A stretch of DNA of 55,253 nucleotides, from NCBI GenBank assembly GCA_027625095.1, contig JAQBXN010000045.1, positions 1 to 55,253 on the forward strand, read 5' to 3'. The translations under genes were made by a program, and so were the position numbers. Positions within the stretch are counted from its first letter, which is position 1. Each line of letters begins with the position of its first letter. Source of the DNA: Planctomycetota bacterium (lineage in GTDB: Bacteria; Planctomycetota; PUPC01; JACPCR01). The notes below the pieces were generated by a model that saw only the letters and a list, made by a program, of their open reading frames with translations, made no database searches and was not told where the DNA came from. This document shows positions 27,292 through 36,799 of this stretch, one piece after another.

Positions 27292-30081
27292 ATGATTTTC
27301 GCCCTGCTTATGAGTGGAATTCTGGCCAATGAGCCGGTCCTCCTGTTGGACTCGATGGATAGTGTCGATAATTGGGAGAGCCAGGCTATCGTGCTTGCTG
27401 CCTCGGCAGATTCTGTTGAGGGGAAGGGCTCGCTGAATTTTTCTGGGGCCGGGTATGCGCGTCTCAAAGCTACGGCATTTCAGGGCATCGAGGTCGGGAA
27501 ATATGACCGGCTTGTAATGAACGTGAAGATCCTTGATGGCCATGTTACTGAATTCGGATTGGTCACCTTAGGCTTTCCTCAACCGGGCGAATTCAGCGGT
27601 GTGCCCCGCTGGGCCAAATACGATGAATCGACTCCGGCCGGCAAATGGATGGAGTATTCGTGCGATTTACACCTCTGCGAATGGCCGGGTGGATCCCCCG
27701 AAATGCTCAACAATTCTCGGCCTGCACTTTCACTTGTCTTTACTCCCGGCAAGGGAAACTCAGGCATTCTGGTCGATCACCTTCGGCTGGTGAAAGATCC
27801 AATCCGGGTCGGGTATGACTGGTTAGAACCGGTCCGGCCGCTTCGGATCAAGTGGGACGGCGGCCAGATCTTTTATGAAAAAGAATTCGAAGTTGAGAAT
27901 GCCTCGAACGGGAAGGCCGATGTGAAGGTTCGTTTTTCAGGAGAGAGCGTGCGCAAATTCATGGGAACGCTCAAGCCTGTGGGAGCATCCCTTCTACCTG
28001 GGGAGAAGGCCGTTTTTACTGCTTCCTTCCGGCCTGTGGTCGGATTGAAAGCTCTTGAAGTCGAGACCCAGGTCATCGAGATAATTCCCAATGACAATGA
28101 GAAGTTGATCCAGCGAAGGGAGATTCTGACCGCCGCGCCATTCCCTCCGGTAAGGCATCCTTTTACTGTGAAAGAGGTCAAGGCCGGCCAGCACTCCGAA
28201 GGACTCCTGAAGGAATTTGAGAATGTGCGGCTTCCGAAGGGGCCGTGTGTGTGGATGGGGCAATCAACGCTCAATTCCAAAGGGCGTTGCGAGGACGGGC
28301 ACCAGGGCCAGACGTTCAGTGGCTTCGATCGCCTTAAGTGCGATACGTGCGGGAAGGTGCAAGAGGCTACAAGTCTGACGGGTGGCCTGTTCCACAGGCA
28401 CATGTTTGAGGCCGCCAAGCAACTTGGCATGGCCTATCAGTCCACCAGAGACATCCGATACGCCAGGAAGGTAAGAGAAATCTTTCTCGCGTATGCAGAA
28501 GGCTATCACAAATATCCCATGCGAATGCCGTTGACGGAAGCTTCAAGCTACCTCTGTCCCGGCAATGCTACTTATGTGCTTGGCACAGTCGTAATGACGC
28601 CCATGACTCGTGCGCTCGATTTGGTATGGGATTCAGGAGCGTTTACCACCGTAGATAAAGAAAAGATCCTTGACGGCTTCTTAATGCCCGCCGCGATGGA
28701 GATGATGAAAATCAATCCGGGTATGACGAACATGCAGGACGCGATCAATGAGTCGCTGTTCAACCTTGGTGCAACCATCGGCGATCCCAACCTTGTCGCG
28801 CAATCCCTGTTTGGGTCTCACGGGCTCGAGGCCAAGATTAATTCAGTCGTGGATGAAGATGGCGCCACACCGGAAAGCGTCTCACCCGGTTACCACAACG
28901 CAGCCATCGTCCCGGTTCTCAACCAGGTGGAAGCGATTCTGAATTCGGGGCTGAATGTTGACCTGAAATTCGGGCGGCTGGAAAAGGCAAAAACTCTGAT
29001 GAACTTCCTTCGCATGCCCGACGGTCGAATACCCAACCGGGGTGACTCCGGTTTTCCGGCAGGTCGCATCGACGAGGAGTTGCATGGATACGGAAGTATG
29101 AGTTTCACTCACTTTGGAATGACAATCCTTCGGGAAGGCACAGGAGTCGACGCCCTCTATCTGGCTATCGACCACCGTCCTCCGGCTGTCACGCACTCCC
29201 ATCATGACAAGCTTGGCATCATCTTTTATGGGATGGGCGAGTATCTCGGAGTCGATGAAGGCAGTACTTACAACACGGACACGACGAAGCAGAATGGGTT
29301 GCCGAACTGGCCCAAGCGGGCCAAGTGGTCGCATCACTCCCTGGTGCATAACACCATCACCGTTGACGAAACAGACCAGGTATACGGCGGTGCGCGGCTG
29401 CTCTATTTCCATGGCGAAAAAGAGAGTTACCAGGCTGTCGCTGCGTCCACAGACAATGTCTACAGAGGAGTTGTTCTGGAACGCAGTGTCGTCATGCTCG
29501 GTGGTGTTGTGGTGATGGTCGACCGCTGCCTCTCAGGAGAAGAGCATACATATGACTGGGCCCACCATTCGTTCGGTTCCTTGAACGGGCCGGCTGGACT
29601 CAAACCGAGGGAGACGCTTGGCACAAAGCATCCCTACAATCTCCCAGAGGATGTGCTCTGGGGAGTGTCCGAGGGCGATTCGGTGTTCACATGGAAACGG
29701 GAAAAAGCGTCGCTCAGTCTTCGAGTACTCTCCGAATCGGACACTCCAACGGAATCCGCCACGGCCACCGGTTGGGCTAATCGCGCCTACAAGGATGCCC
29801 GCCACGAAGCGCCATTTGCCCTCGTGCGAAGGAAGGGCAAGAACGTCACATTTGTTACGGTCTTTGAACCGTTCAAAGACAAACCTTCCGTTACAAACAT
29901 CCAGAGGCTCGAGGTCTTTTCCGGCGAAAAGAAACTGGACAACGCCCAGGCATTGGGCATCAGGCTCGAAAAGGGCGGAGAAACAATCACGTATCTTTTC
30001 TCTTTTGTGGAGGGTGCAATAAAGTGCGGAAACATTACGACATCCGAGCGATGTTTTGGTCTGAAAGAGCAAACGCGGTAA
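27292..30081 (+). CDS. Heparinase II/III-family polysaccharide lyase
   Basis: 929 residues. A very short hydrophobic start (MIFALLMSGILA) acts as a weak signal. Residues ~20-180 form a carbohydrate-binding-like sandwich, 180-300 an Ig-like region, ~300-600 the alpha/alpha toroid (CDTCGK, QLGMAYQSTRDIRYARKVRE), and ~600-929 the heparinase II/III beta-sandwich with HSHHDKLGIIFYGMGEYLG, a D-x-G-S-x-Y turn and the HNTITVDE motif. The family cleaves uronate-containing polymers (heparin, alginate, ulvan-like glycans) by beta-elimination. It heads a run of sulfatases 24 bases upstream of the first, which supports a sulfated uronic polymer as substrate. The exact polymer is unknown. Confidence 0.85.
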   Translation: MIFALLMSGILANEPVLLLDSMDSVDNWESQAIVLAASADSVEGKGSLNFSGAGYARLKATAFQGIEVGKYDRLVMNVKILDGHVTEFGLVTLGFPQPGEFSGVPRWAKYDESTPAGKWMEYSCDLHLCEWPGGSPEMLNNSRPALSLVFTPGKGNSGILVDHLRLVKDPIRVGYDWLEPVRPLRIKWDGGQIFYEKEFEVENASNGKADVKVRFSGESVRKFMGTLKPVGASLLPGEKAVFTASFRPVVGLKALEVETQVIEIIPNDNEKLIQRREILTAAPFPPVRHPFTVKEVKAGQHSEGLLKEFENVRLPKGPCVWMGQSTLNSKGRCEDGHQGQTFSGFDRLKCDTCGKVQEATSLTGGLFHRHMFEAAKQLGMAYQSTRDIRYARKVREIFLAYAEGYHKYPMRMPLTEASSYLCPGNATYVLGTVVMTPMTRALDLVWDSGAFTTVDKEKILDGFLMPAAMEMMKINPGMTNMQDAINESLFNLGATIGDPNLVAQSLFGSHGLEAKINSVVDEDGATPESVSPGYHNAAIVPVLNQVEAILNSGLNVDLKFGRLEKAKTLMNFLRMPDGRIPNRGDSGFPAGRIDEELHGYGSMSFTHFGMTILREGTGVDALYLAIDHRPPAVTHSHHDKLGIIFYGMGEYLGVDEGSTYNTDTTKQNGLPNWPKRAKWSHHSLVHNTITVDETDQVYGGARLLYFHGEKESYQAVAASTDNVYRGVVLERSVVMLGGVVVMVDRCLSGEEHTYDWAHHSFGSLNGPAGLKPRETLGTKHPYNLPEDVLWGVSEGDSVFTWKREKASLSLRVLSESDTPTESATATGWANRAYKDARHEAPFALVRRKGKNVTFVTVFEPFKDKPSVTNIQRLEVFSGEKKLDNAQALGIRLEKGGETITYLFSFVEGAIKCGNITTSERCFGLKEQTR

Positions 30082-30104
30082 TCCACTTTTGAGGTAAGCT
30101 CGCG

Positions 30105-31529
30105 ATGAGTGATCGACTGAATGTGCTCCTCATCACATCTGAAGACAACGGCCCCCATTTGAGTTGTTATGGCGACCAGACGATCCAGACGCCGAACCTG
30201 GATCGGTTGGCAAATGAGGGCGCTTGCTTTGAACAGGCGTTCGTTACGCAGGCCATCTGCAGCCCGTCCAGAGCCAGCATCCTTTCCGGACTCTACCCGC
30301 ACCAGGGTGGCCAGTTTGGGCTGGCCACTCACAAGTACACCATGCATCGCTTGTTTCCAACTCTGCCCGGCGTTCTTGGTCAGGCCGGCTATCGAACCGG
30401 GCGAATAGGAAAGCTGCATGTGTTGCCGGAATCTGCCTGTCCTTTTGAATTCGTCTGGAATGAACCGGCACGAATAAGTTTCAGCCATCGGGATGTGCGG
30501 ATGACCGCAGACGTAGCCGGCGAGTTCATGAGGGACTGTGCTGAGCCGTTCTTTCTGATGGTGAATTATTCGGACGCCCACCTGCCCTGGCTGCCGCAAG
30601 AGTTCGGGATTCCTGAGCAACCTCTGACGGCGGACGACGTGCGTGTCCCTCCGGCTGTCGGAGTGGATAGCCCCAGACTTCGTGCACACACAGCGAATTA
30701 CTACAACTGCCTTAGCCGGCTGGATACAGGTATTGGCATGCTGCTCGACGAACTGGACAAGTCTGGAAAGGCGGAAGACACGATAGTTATTTTCATCACA
30801 GATCATGGGCCGCAATTTTCCCGTGGCAAAGGCGCCATCTACGAGCTATCGGTCCGTGTACCGTTCATCGTTCGCTGGCCCGGCAAAGGCTCCCCCGGCA
30901 TGGTGAAAAACCACATGGTCTCATGCATTGATGTCATGCCGACCATCCTTGACGCCCTGAACATTGAAGCGCCAGAGCCGCTGCCGGGCAGGTCGGTGCG
31001 GCCACTTTTTGATAACGAGGTCGAAGGTTGGCGTACCCACATATTCTGCGAATGGACTACCAGCCATCCGTTCCCATTGCCCTCGTTCCTTTTTCCGCAG
31101 CGTTCTGTTCGTGACGGCCGCTACAAACTCATCCTCACACTGGTGAATGATCAGGACAACCCGGTGGAAAACTACTACACGCAGCAGGTGCTCGTTGATA
31201 CCGGGGCGATGCAGTCTGAAATTGACCAGTCGCCCGAAGATGTAGCGAGAGCTTACGATTCCTGGCGACGCCCCAAGAGGTTCGAGCTCTATGACCTTCA
31301 GGCCGACCCGCATGAATTCAAGGACCTTGCAGAAGAGCCGGCCTATGCAGACATAAGGGCTAATCTCCTCCAGATCCTTGAGACCTGGCAGTCCGAAACC
31401 GAAGACCCTCTCGCCGATCCGGAGAAGCTTGCCCGGCTTATAGAAGAAGACCTCGAAGTGCAGGCGACTCGGGGCGAAGACAAGAAACCGGATTTCAAAT
31501 GGAAGTACGTCGACTATTTATATGGGTAG
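30105..31529 (+). CDS. Sulfatase 1 (sulfamidase/heparan N-sulfatase-like), cytoplasmic start
   Basis: 474 residues, good GAGGTAAG site upstream. The formylglycine site is canonical: C52 in AICSPSRASILSG (C-x-P-x-R). Calcium-site residues lie in LITSEDNGPH near the N-terminus and ITDHGPQFSRGKG in the second half. The opening LLITSEDNGPHLSCYGD and overall layout resemble the S1_8 group of N-sulfoglucosamine sulfohydrolases, by memory. There is no signal peptide: the first residues are already the first beta-strand. It probably desulfates an imported oligosaccharide. Confidence 0.88.
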   Translation: MSDRLNVLLITSEDNGPHLSCYGDQTIQTPNLDRLANEGACFEQAFVTQAICSPSRASILSGLYPHQGGQFGLATHKYTMHRLFPTLPGVLGQAGYRTGRIGKLHVLPESACPFEFVWNEPARISFSHRDVRMTADVAGEFMRDCAEPFFLMVNYSDAHLPWLPQEFGIPEQPLTADDVRVPPAVGVDSPRLRAHTANYYNCLSRLDTGIGMLLDELDKSGKAEDTIVIFITDHGPQFSRGKGAIYELSVRVPFIVRWPGKGSPGMVKNHMVSCIDVMPTILDALNIEAPEPLPGRSVRPLFDNEVEGWRTHIFCEWTTSHPFPLPSFLFPQRSVRDGRYKLILTLVNDQDNPVENYYTQQVLVDTGAMQSEIDQSPEDVARAYDSWRRPKRFELYDLQADPHEFKDLAEEPAYADIRANLLQILETWQSETEDPLADPEKLARLIEEDLEVQATRGEDKKPDFKWKYVDYLYG

Positions 31530-31630
31530 GGCGTGAGTGCCGCGTCGAACCGAAGGAGAGGAAATACGAGCAAAATGACTAAAGAGAACATGCCCCGAAC
31601 GATTCAGAACAGCACCTGTAGAGACGGACG

Positions 31631-32626
31631 ATGAAGAAGGCCGCCTATCTCCTGCCCAAAATCAATTACGACAAAATATATGGTGAAGCTGAACGGCAGG
31701 ACCTTGCCAGGTTGGTCGCGGTCTCACCAATTCATCTGACAAGTGAGTTGGTTTCCGAGAATCCGGAACTGCTTTCGGATATCCAGGTCATCATTTCGGG
31801 GTGGGGATGCGTAACATTTGACGAAAGAATCCTGAGTGGTGCTCCGGATCTGGAGGTTGTGCTCTATGGCGCTGGTTCTATACGCTCTGCGGTCACGGAT
31901 ACATTCTGGGACCGAGGTATCCGTATTACCAGCGGATACGGCGTGAATGCCATAGCTGTTGCAGAATACACGCTTTCTCAGATTCTATTCTGCCTCAAAG
32001 ACGGATGGCGGTTTGCCCAGGCGATGAAAAAACAGCGGACCAAGCCTGCGGTCTGGGAAATTCCGGGCGCCTATGGAAGCACTGTTGGCATTGTCTCTCT
32101 TGGGATGGTGGGCCGAAGAGTCGCTGAGTTACTGAGGCATTTTGATTTGAACGTCCTTGCCTATGATCCTTACGCAAGTGAATCCGTGGCTGCTGAGCTT
32201 GGAGTTCGCCTTGTCTCACTTGAGGAGATATTCAAGACATCCGATGTCGTCACCCTGCACACACCGAACCTGCCTGAGACTCAGAAGATGATCACCGGTG
32301 AACTGATTCGCTCGATGAAATCGGGCTCAGTGCTTATCAACTCTTCCCGGGGCGCGGTCGTTGATGAACCGGCCATGATTGAAGTATTGAAACATCGCTG
32401 TGCGGATCTCTTTGCCGTACTCGATGTCACCCACCCTGAACCACCAGTGCCCAATTCGCCCCTTTACACTCTCGACAATGTGGTGCTTACACCCCACATA
32501 GCCGGGGTCATGAGCGGTGAGATTCATCGCATGGGACGTTGCATGGTTGAAGAACTGGAAAGATTCCTTGGAGGCGAAAAGATGAAATTTGAGATAACCA
32601 GAGTGATGGCAGACAAGCTGGCTTAG
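31631..32626 (+). CDS. D-isomer-specific 2-hydroxyacid dehydrogenase
   Basis: 331 residues of the phosphoglycerate/D-lactate dehydrogenase superfamily. NAD-binding loop in TVGIVSLGMVGRRVAELL, where the first Gly of G-x-G-x-x-G is Ser; catalytic Arg in LINSSRGAVVDE, Glu in DVTHPEPPVPNSPL and His in LTPHIAGVMSGE, all present. The enzyme interconverts a 2-keto acid and a D-2-hydroxy acid in the cytoplasm. Its place between two sulfatases fits a role in the breakdown of the released sugar acid. Confidence 0.87.
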   Translation: MKKAAYLLPKINYDKIYGEAERQDLARLVAVSPIHLTSELVSENPELLSDIQVIISGWGCVTFDERILSGAPDLEVVLYGAGSIRSAVTDTFWDRGIRITSGYGVNAIAVAEYTLSQILFCLKDGWRFAQAMKKQRTKPAVWEIPGAYGSTVGIVSLGMVGRRVAELLRHFDLNVLAYDPYASESVAAELGVRLVSLEEIFKTSDVVTLHTPNLPETQKMITGELIRSMKSGSVLINSSRGAVVDEPAMIEVLKHRCADLFAVLDVTHPEPPVPNSPLYTLDNVVLTPHIAGVMSGEIHRMGRCMVEELERFLGGEKMKFEITRVMADKLA

Positions 32627-32726
32627 AGTCTGTGTGACGCAGGCCCGCCGCCTCCAGACTGTTCCGACAAAGGTAGATGAACCAGCAACAAATGCTTCTC
32701 AATGTTTAACCCTTAACCATATCTTC

Positions 32727-34202
32727 ATGTCTTCCAGACCAAACATACTTGTTGTGATGACCGACCAGCAGCGGTTCGATACTGTTGCAGCTCTCGGCAA
32801 CAACCTCATTCAGACGCCCGTACTCGACCGCCTGGTGCGTGAAGGAACGAGCTTTACATCCGCGTACTGTCCGTCACCAGTGTGTGTTTCTTCTCGATGC
32901 AGTTTTGTATTGGGAAAGTATCCGCACCAGACCAACTGCGTCAGCAATGAGCCGATGCCCGAAGAGGGCAGATCGATCATGCAATATCTGAACGATGCCG
33001 GATATCAGACTCACGGCATCGGCAAAATGCATTTCAGTCCTGACAGCCGTCGGATGTGGGGGTACGAGTCTCGTGCCTATTCCGAAGAAGGCGGTGGCAA
33101 TGATGACTTCAAAGAGTTCATTGACCAAAACGGGTACGGCCACATTGTCGCGCCTCAGGGCGAGCGCAGCGAGTATTACTACATCCCGCAGCCCTCTCAG
33201 TTGCCGGAGCGGTTGCACCATACGAGCTGGGTTTCAGACAAGAGTATTGAGTTTCTGAAGGGCCGGGATACCAGCCGGCCCTTTTTTCTCTGGACAAGCT
33301 ACATCAAGCCGCACCCTCCCTTCGAATCGCCGGTGCCGTGGTATCGGCTCTACCGCCCGGTCGAGATGCCGTTGCCGTTTTTGCCGACCGATTACGAGCT
33401 GCTTCACACCTGGTGGCATAAACACCAGAATCGGTACAAGTATCGTGACCAGGGAATGGATATGAATCTCCTCCGCACGATGCGCGCTTCATATTACGCC
33501 TGCATTTCGATGATTGATTATCACCTCGGACGAATCCTCGCCCATCTGGATGAGACGGGCGAGATCGACAACACCCTCATCCTCTACACCTCGGATCACG
33601 GAGAGCATCTGGGAGACTACAACTGCTATGGAAAACGTTCGTTTCTGGACGTGGCGGCGCGAGTGCCGTTGCTTGTCCGTTATCCGGAACGCTTTGAAGC
33701 CGGGAGACGGCATGCGAGCCCGGTCAGCCTGATAGACGCGCTTCCAACTTTTCTTTCTGCCGCAGGACTTGAAACAGAGGAAGAACTCCCAGGTTACGAC
33801 CTGGCCTCGATTGCGGATGGCGGGTCGCGAGAGGCCGTCCTCGGCCAACTGGGTCGGGAGGGGAATGGGCTGTACATGCTCGTCGGCGATGACTACAAGT
33901 ACATCTACTCCGCAGCCGACCGTGAGGAATACCTGTTCCGAAAAGAGGAGCACAAACTCGAGGAGAGAAACTTCGCCGGTCATGCAGCATTTAATAGCAT
34001 TCTCTCCGGCTACCGCCGCCGCCTGTTGGATCGTTTTAAAGCTGATGGTTACGACACCCCCGTTGACGGCGACCATTGGCGACTCTTCCCTCCGCCGCCT
34101 CCAAACTCTGCAACTCCGGATGCTGGTCTGCTCTATCAAGATGCACGCCACAAAGAAGTCGTTGAGATGTTCCCGGAAGGTTACAAGCCGAGGATCAGAT
34201 GA
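32727..34202 (+). CDS. Sulfatase 2, with non-canonical C-x-S-x-R modification motif
   Basis: 491 residues from the ATG at 32727; the in-frame region upstream to 32634 adds nothing conserved. Family motifs: NILVVMTDQQRFDTV, the active-site stretch YCPSPVCVSSRCSFVLGKYP, HGIGKMHFSP, TSYIKPHPPFE and YTSDHGEHLGDYNCYGKRSF. The nucleophile C53 sits in C-V-S-S-R, so the third position is Ser where FGE and anSME sites have Pro or Ala. There is no signal peptide. It lies between the dehydrogenase and sulfatase 3 on the same strand. Substrate not assigned. Confidence 0.88.
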   Translation: MSSRPNILVVMTDQQRFDTVAALGNNLIQTPVLDRLVREGTSFTSAYCPSPVCVSSRCSFVLGKYPHQTNCVSNEPMPEEGRSIMQYLNDAGYQTHGIGKMHFSPDSRRMWGYESRAYSEEGGGNDDFKEFIDQNGYGHIVAPQGERSEYYYIPQPSQLPERLHHTSWVSDKSIEFLKGRDTSRPFFLWTSYIKPHPPFESPVPWYRLYRPVEMPLPFLPTDYELLHTWWHKHQNRYKYRDQGMDMNLLRTMRASYYACISMIDYHLGRILAHLDETGEIDNTLILYTSDHGEHLGDYNCYGKRSFLDVAARVPLLVRYPERFEAGRRHASPVSLIDALPTFLSAAGLETEEELPGYDLASIADGGSREAVLGQLGREGNGLYMLVGDDYKYIYSAADREEYLFRKEEHKLEERNFAGHAAFNSILSGYRRRLLDRFKADGYDTPVDGDHWRLFPPPPPNSATPDAGLLYQDARHKEVVEMFPEGYKPRIR

Positions 34203-34293
34203 GAAGCAAACTCAGCGAAGGCCGTATATGTATCCATCGCATTGTTCTGGAGGCCGTTCCTGAAATGAACTTAAACAAAATGGAAAGACATCA

Positions 34294-35817
34294 ATGACAT
34301 CTCCCCGAAAACCTAACATTGTATTTATCCTTTCCGACGACCTTGGCTGGGCGGATCTGAGTGTCGAGGGTAGCGCTCTTTATGAAAGTCCTAACATCGA
34401 TCGAATCGCCAATGAAGGGATGCGGTTCACGCAGGGCTACGCTGCCTGTCAGGTGTGCAGCCCATCACGGGCCAGCATCTTGACGGGGAAGTATCCGCCG
34501 CGACATGGCATCACTGATTACATAGGCGCAAAGTTTGGTGAGGCGTGGCGCGATGTAAATCGTTTTACCAAACTCCTTCCCCCTGATTATGAGCATGAGC
34601 TTCGACCTGACGAGATCACACTGGCCGGGTCTCTTCGAAACGCGGGGTATCGAACATTCTTTGCGGGCAAGTGGCACCTGGGGGATGTCGGTTCGTACCC
34701 TGAGGATCATGGTTTTGAATTCAACAAAGGTGGGCACAAAGCTGGTTCGCCACCGGGTGGCTATTTCTCGCCTTTCAACAATCCCAAACTCGAAGACCAC
34801 GAACCCGGCGAATCGCTTCCGATACGCCTCGGGAGGGAGACTGCGGCCTTTCTTGAAGACCACAAAGGTGAACCTTTCCTCGCTTACCTTTCGTTTTATT
34901 CAGTCCATGGGCCGATTCAGACCAGCCAGGATCGGTGGGAGAAATTTCGTCAGAAAGCGGTTGGACTCGATGAAGCAGGGGACAACCGATTTCTCTTTGA
35001 TCGGACGCTCCCGGTTCGGCAGGTTCAGGATTGCCCCATTTATGCTGGCATGATCGAAGCGATGGATGACGCGGTGGGTATCGTGCTCGATAAGCTGGAC
35101 GAACTCGGGCTGGCTGAAAACACGATCGTCTGCTTCACCTCGGACAATGGAGGTGTGTCATCCGGTGATGCCTATTCCACTTCAAACCTGCCGTTGCGCG
35201 GTGGCAAAGGCCGCCAGTGGGAAGGCGGCATCCGCGAGCCTTATTACATAAGAGCGCCGGGAGTGGAAGCCGGATCAACCTGCGACGTGCCGGTGTCCGG
35301 GATCGATTTTTTTCCCACTTTCCTCGAAATGGCGGGACTGCCGATTCCAGAGGGAAAGATTGTCGACGGCATGAGCATCCTTCCTTTGCTTATGGGCGAG
35401 CCGGGCGAAGAGATTGCAGCTCGCGACCTCTTCTGGCATTACCCACATTACGGTAACCAGGGTGGTGAACCGTCATCGATCATTCGTCGCGGAAATTGGA
35501 AGCTCATCCATTACTTTGAAGACGGTCATGATGAACTGTACGATCTCAGCACCGATGAAGGTGAGCAAAACGATATGGCCGTGAACCATGCGGAATTGGT
35601 TTCGGAGCTCCGGCAGCGACTGGACCTATGGCTCATCGAGGTGGGTGCAAAACTTCCGGTTCACGATTCGGAATACGATGCCGAAAAGGAAAAGGCACGC
35701 TTGGAAGAACTGGAAAACAAACTGATGCCCAAACTCGAAGCTCAGCACGCGGAATACCTCGTCCCAGGTTGGGAACCGAATACCGATTGGTGGGGCAGCC
35801 AACTGACGGTGGATTAG
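34294..35817 (+). CDS. Sulfatase 3 (arylsulfatase A/GalNAc-6-sulfatase type)
   Basis: 507 residues. Complete S1 sulfatase set: NIVFILSDDLGWADLS (Ca ligands D15, D16), canonical formylglycine site C55 in CQVCSPSRASILTGKYP, FFAGKWHLGD, SVHGP and FTSDNGG, with the C-terminal strand RRGNWKLIHYFEDG. The start MTSPRKPNIVF leaves no room for a signal peptide. It is the last of the three co-oriented sulfatases, which differ strongly from one another and so probably remove different sulfate esters of one polymer. Confidence 0.9.
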   Translation: MTSPRKPNIVFILSDDLGWADLSVEGSALYESPNIDRIANEGMRFTQGYAACQVCSPSRASILTGKYPPRHGITDYIGAKFGEAWRDVNRFTKLLPPDYEHELRPDEITLAGSLRNAGYRTFFAGKWHLGDVGSYPEDHGFEFNKGGHKAGSPPGGYFSPFNNPKLEDHEPGESLPIRLGRETAAFLEDHKGEPFLAYLSFYSVHGPIQTSQDRWEKFRQKAVGLDEAGDNRFLFDRTLPVRQVQDCPIYAGMIEAMDDAVGIVLDKLDELGLAENTIVCFTSDNGGVSSGDAYSTSNLPLRGGKGRQWEGGIREPYYIRAPGVEAGSTCDVPVSGIDFFPTFLEMAGLPIPEGKIVDGMSILPLLMGEPGEEIAARDLFWHYPHYGNQGGEPSSIIRRGNWKLIHYFEDGHDELYDLSTDEGEQNDMAVNHAELVSELRQRLDLWLIEVGAKLPVHDSEYDAEKEKARLEELENKLMPKLEAQHAEYLVPGWEPNTDWWGSQLTVD

Positions 35818-35858
35818 TGTCTGACGCGACCTGATGGCCGATCAGGCACGTGGCCCTG

Positions 35859-36617
35859 TCAAACCTTGCACAGTTCGTAGGCTGCTTTCGCGGCTTTGAC
35901 CATATCGCCTTTAGGTATGAATTCGTGGCCAACGTAGCCAGCGTAATCGGTCCCGGCGATAGCGCGCATGATGGGCGGATAATAGATCTCATTCTCTTCA
36001 TCCATGTCGTTCCTGCCTGGGTTGCCGGCCGTGTGGAAGTGGCCGATGTAGTCGATGTTGTCCTTGATGGTGCGGATCAGGTCACCCTCCATGATCTGCA
36101 TGTGGTAGATATCGTAGAGAAGCTTTACCGCAGGTGAATTCACCATCTTGCAGACATGTACACCCCACGGTGTCGTATCGCACTGATAGTCGGGATGGTT
36201 GACCTTGCTGTTAAGCAATTCTATGCAGATAGTGATTCCGGCGGCTTCGGCTGCTGGTGCAGCTTCGGCTAGGCATTCGGCGGTATTTTCAGCGCCCTCC
36301 AATTCTGACTTGCCCTCCCGGTTACCTGAGAATGCGATTAGTGATGGGATGTTGTTGGCTTTTGCTTTTGCAATGTTGGCGTGAAGCTCATCCACGATGC
36401 GAGATTTGTTTTCTCTTTTGTTGCAGCCATCGACCAGGGATTCGTGCCCGCCGATAATGGCGACAGCGAGACCGTTATCCTGGGTGAGCGGCCAGTGTTT
36501 TTCCGGACACATTTCGATGGATGCGTACCCGATGGCTTTGGCTTCTTTGACCAAGGTTGCAGGTTCGATGTTGCGGCCGAAACACCACCAGACCAGGGAT
36601 TGCTTGATTTCGTTCAC
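35859..36617 (-). CDS. Hydroxypyruvate isomerase-like sugar isomerase (TIM barrel)
   Basis: 252 residues; GTG start with a good AAGGAG site. Metal-binding set of the Hyi family: CIELLNSKVNHPDYQC (first Glu), LLYDIYHMQIMEGD (Asp/His), HFHTAGNPGRND (His) and GYVGHEFIP (last Glu). Hyi converts hydroxypyruvate to tartronate semialdehyde; close relatives isomerise other short sugars or keto acids. It converges with sulfatase 3 (41 bases between stops) and could act on products of the catabolic cluster. Confidence 0.87.
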   Translation of the reverse strand: MNEIKQSLVWWCFGRNIEPATLVKEAKAIGYASIEMCPEKHWPLTQDNGLAVAIIGGHESLVDGCNKRENKSRIVDELHANIAKAKANNIPSLIAFSGNREGKSELEGAENTAECLAEAAPAAEAAGITICIELLNSKVNHPDYQCDTTPWGVHVCKMVNSPAVKLLYDIYHMQIMEGDLIRTIKDNIDYIGHFHTAGNPGRNDMDEENEIYYPPIMRAIAGTDYAGYVGHEFIPKGDMVKAAKAAYELCKV

Positions 36618-36799
36618 GTTGTGCTCCTTAGATGAAAAAGTTGGGTCTTTATTCCGTGTTTGTCAGGAGGGGACTGCTATCCGATTCGCTGCAAGGTTTC
36701 AACAATGATGTATTCCCGAGAGGTAAACCCTCCTGGTTGAAGAAAGTTTCGAAATCATGAATAAACCTATCTCTCAATCACTCCTGAAAGGCACTTAAG

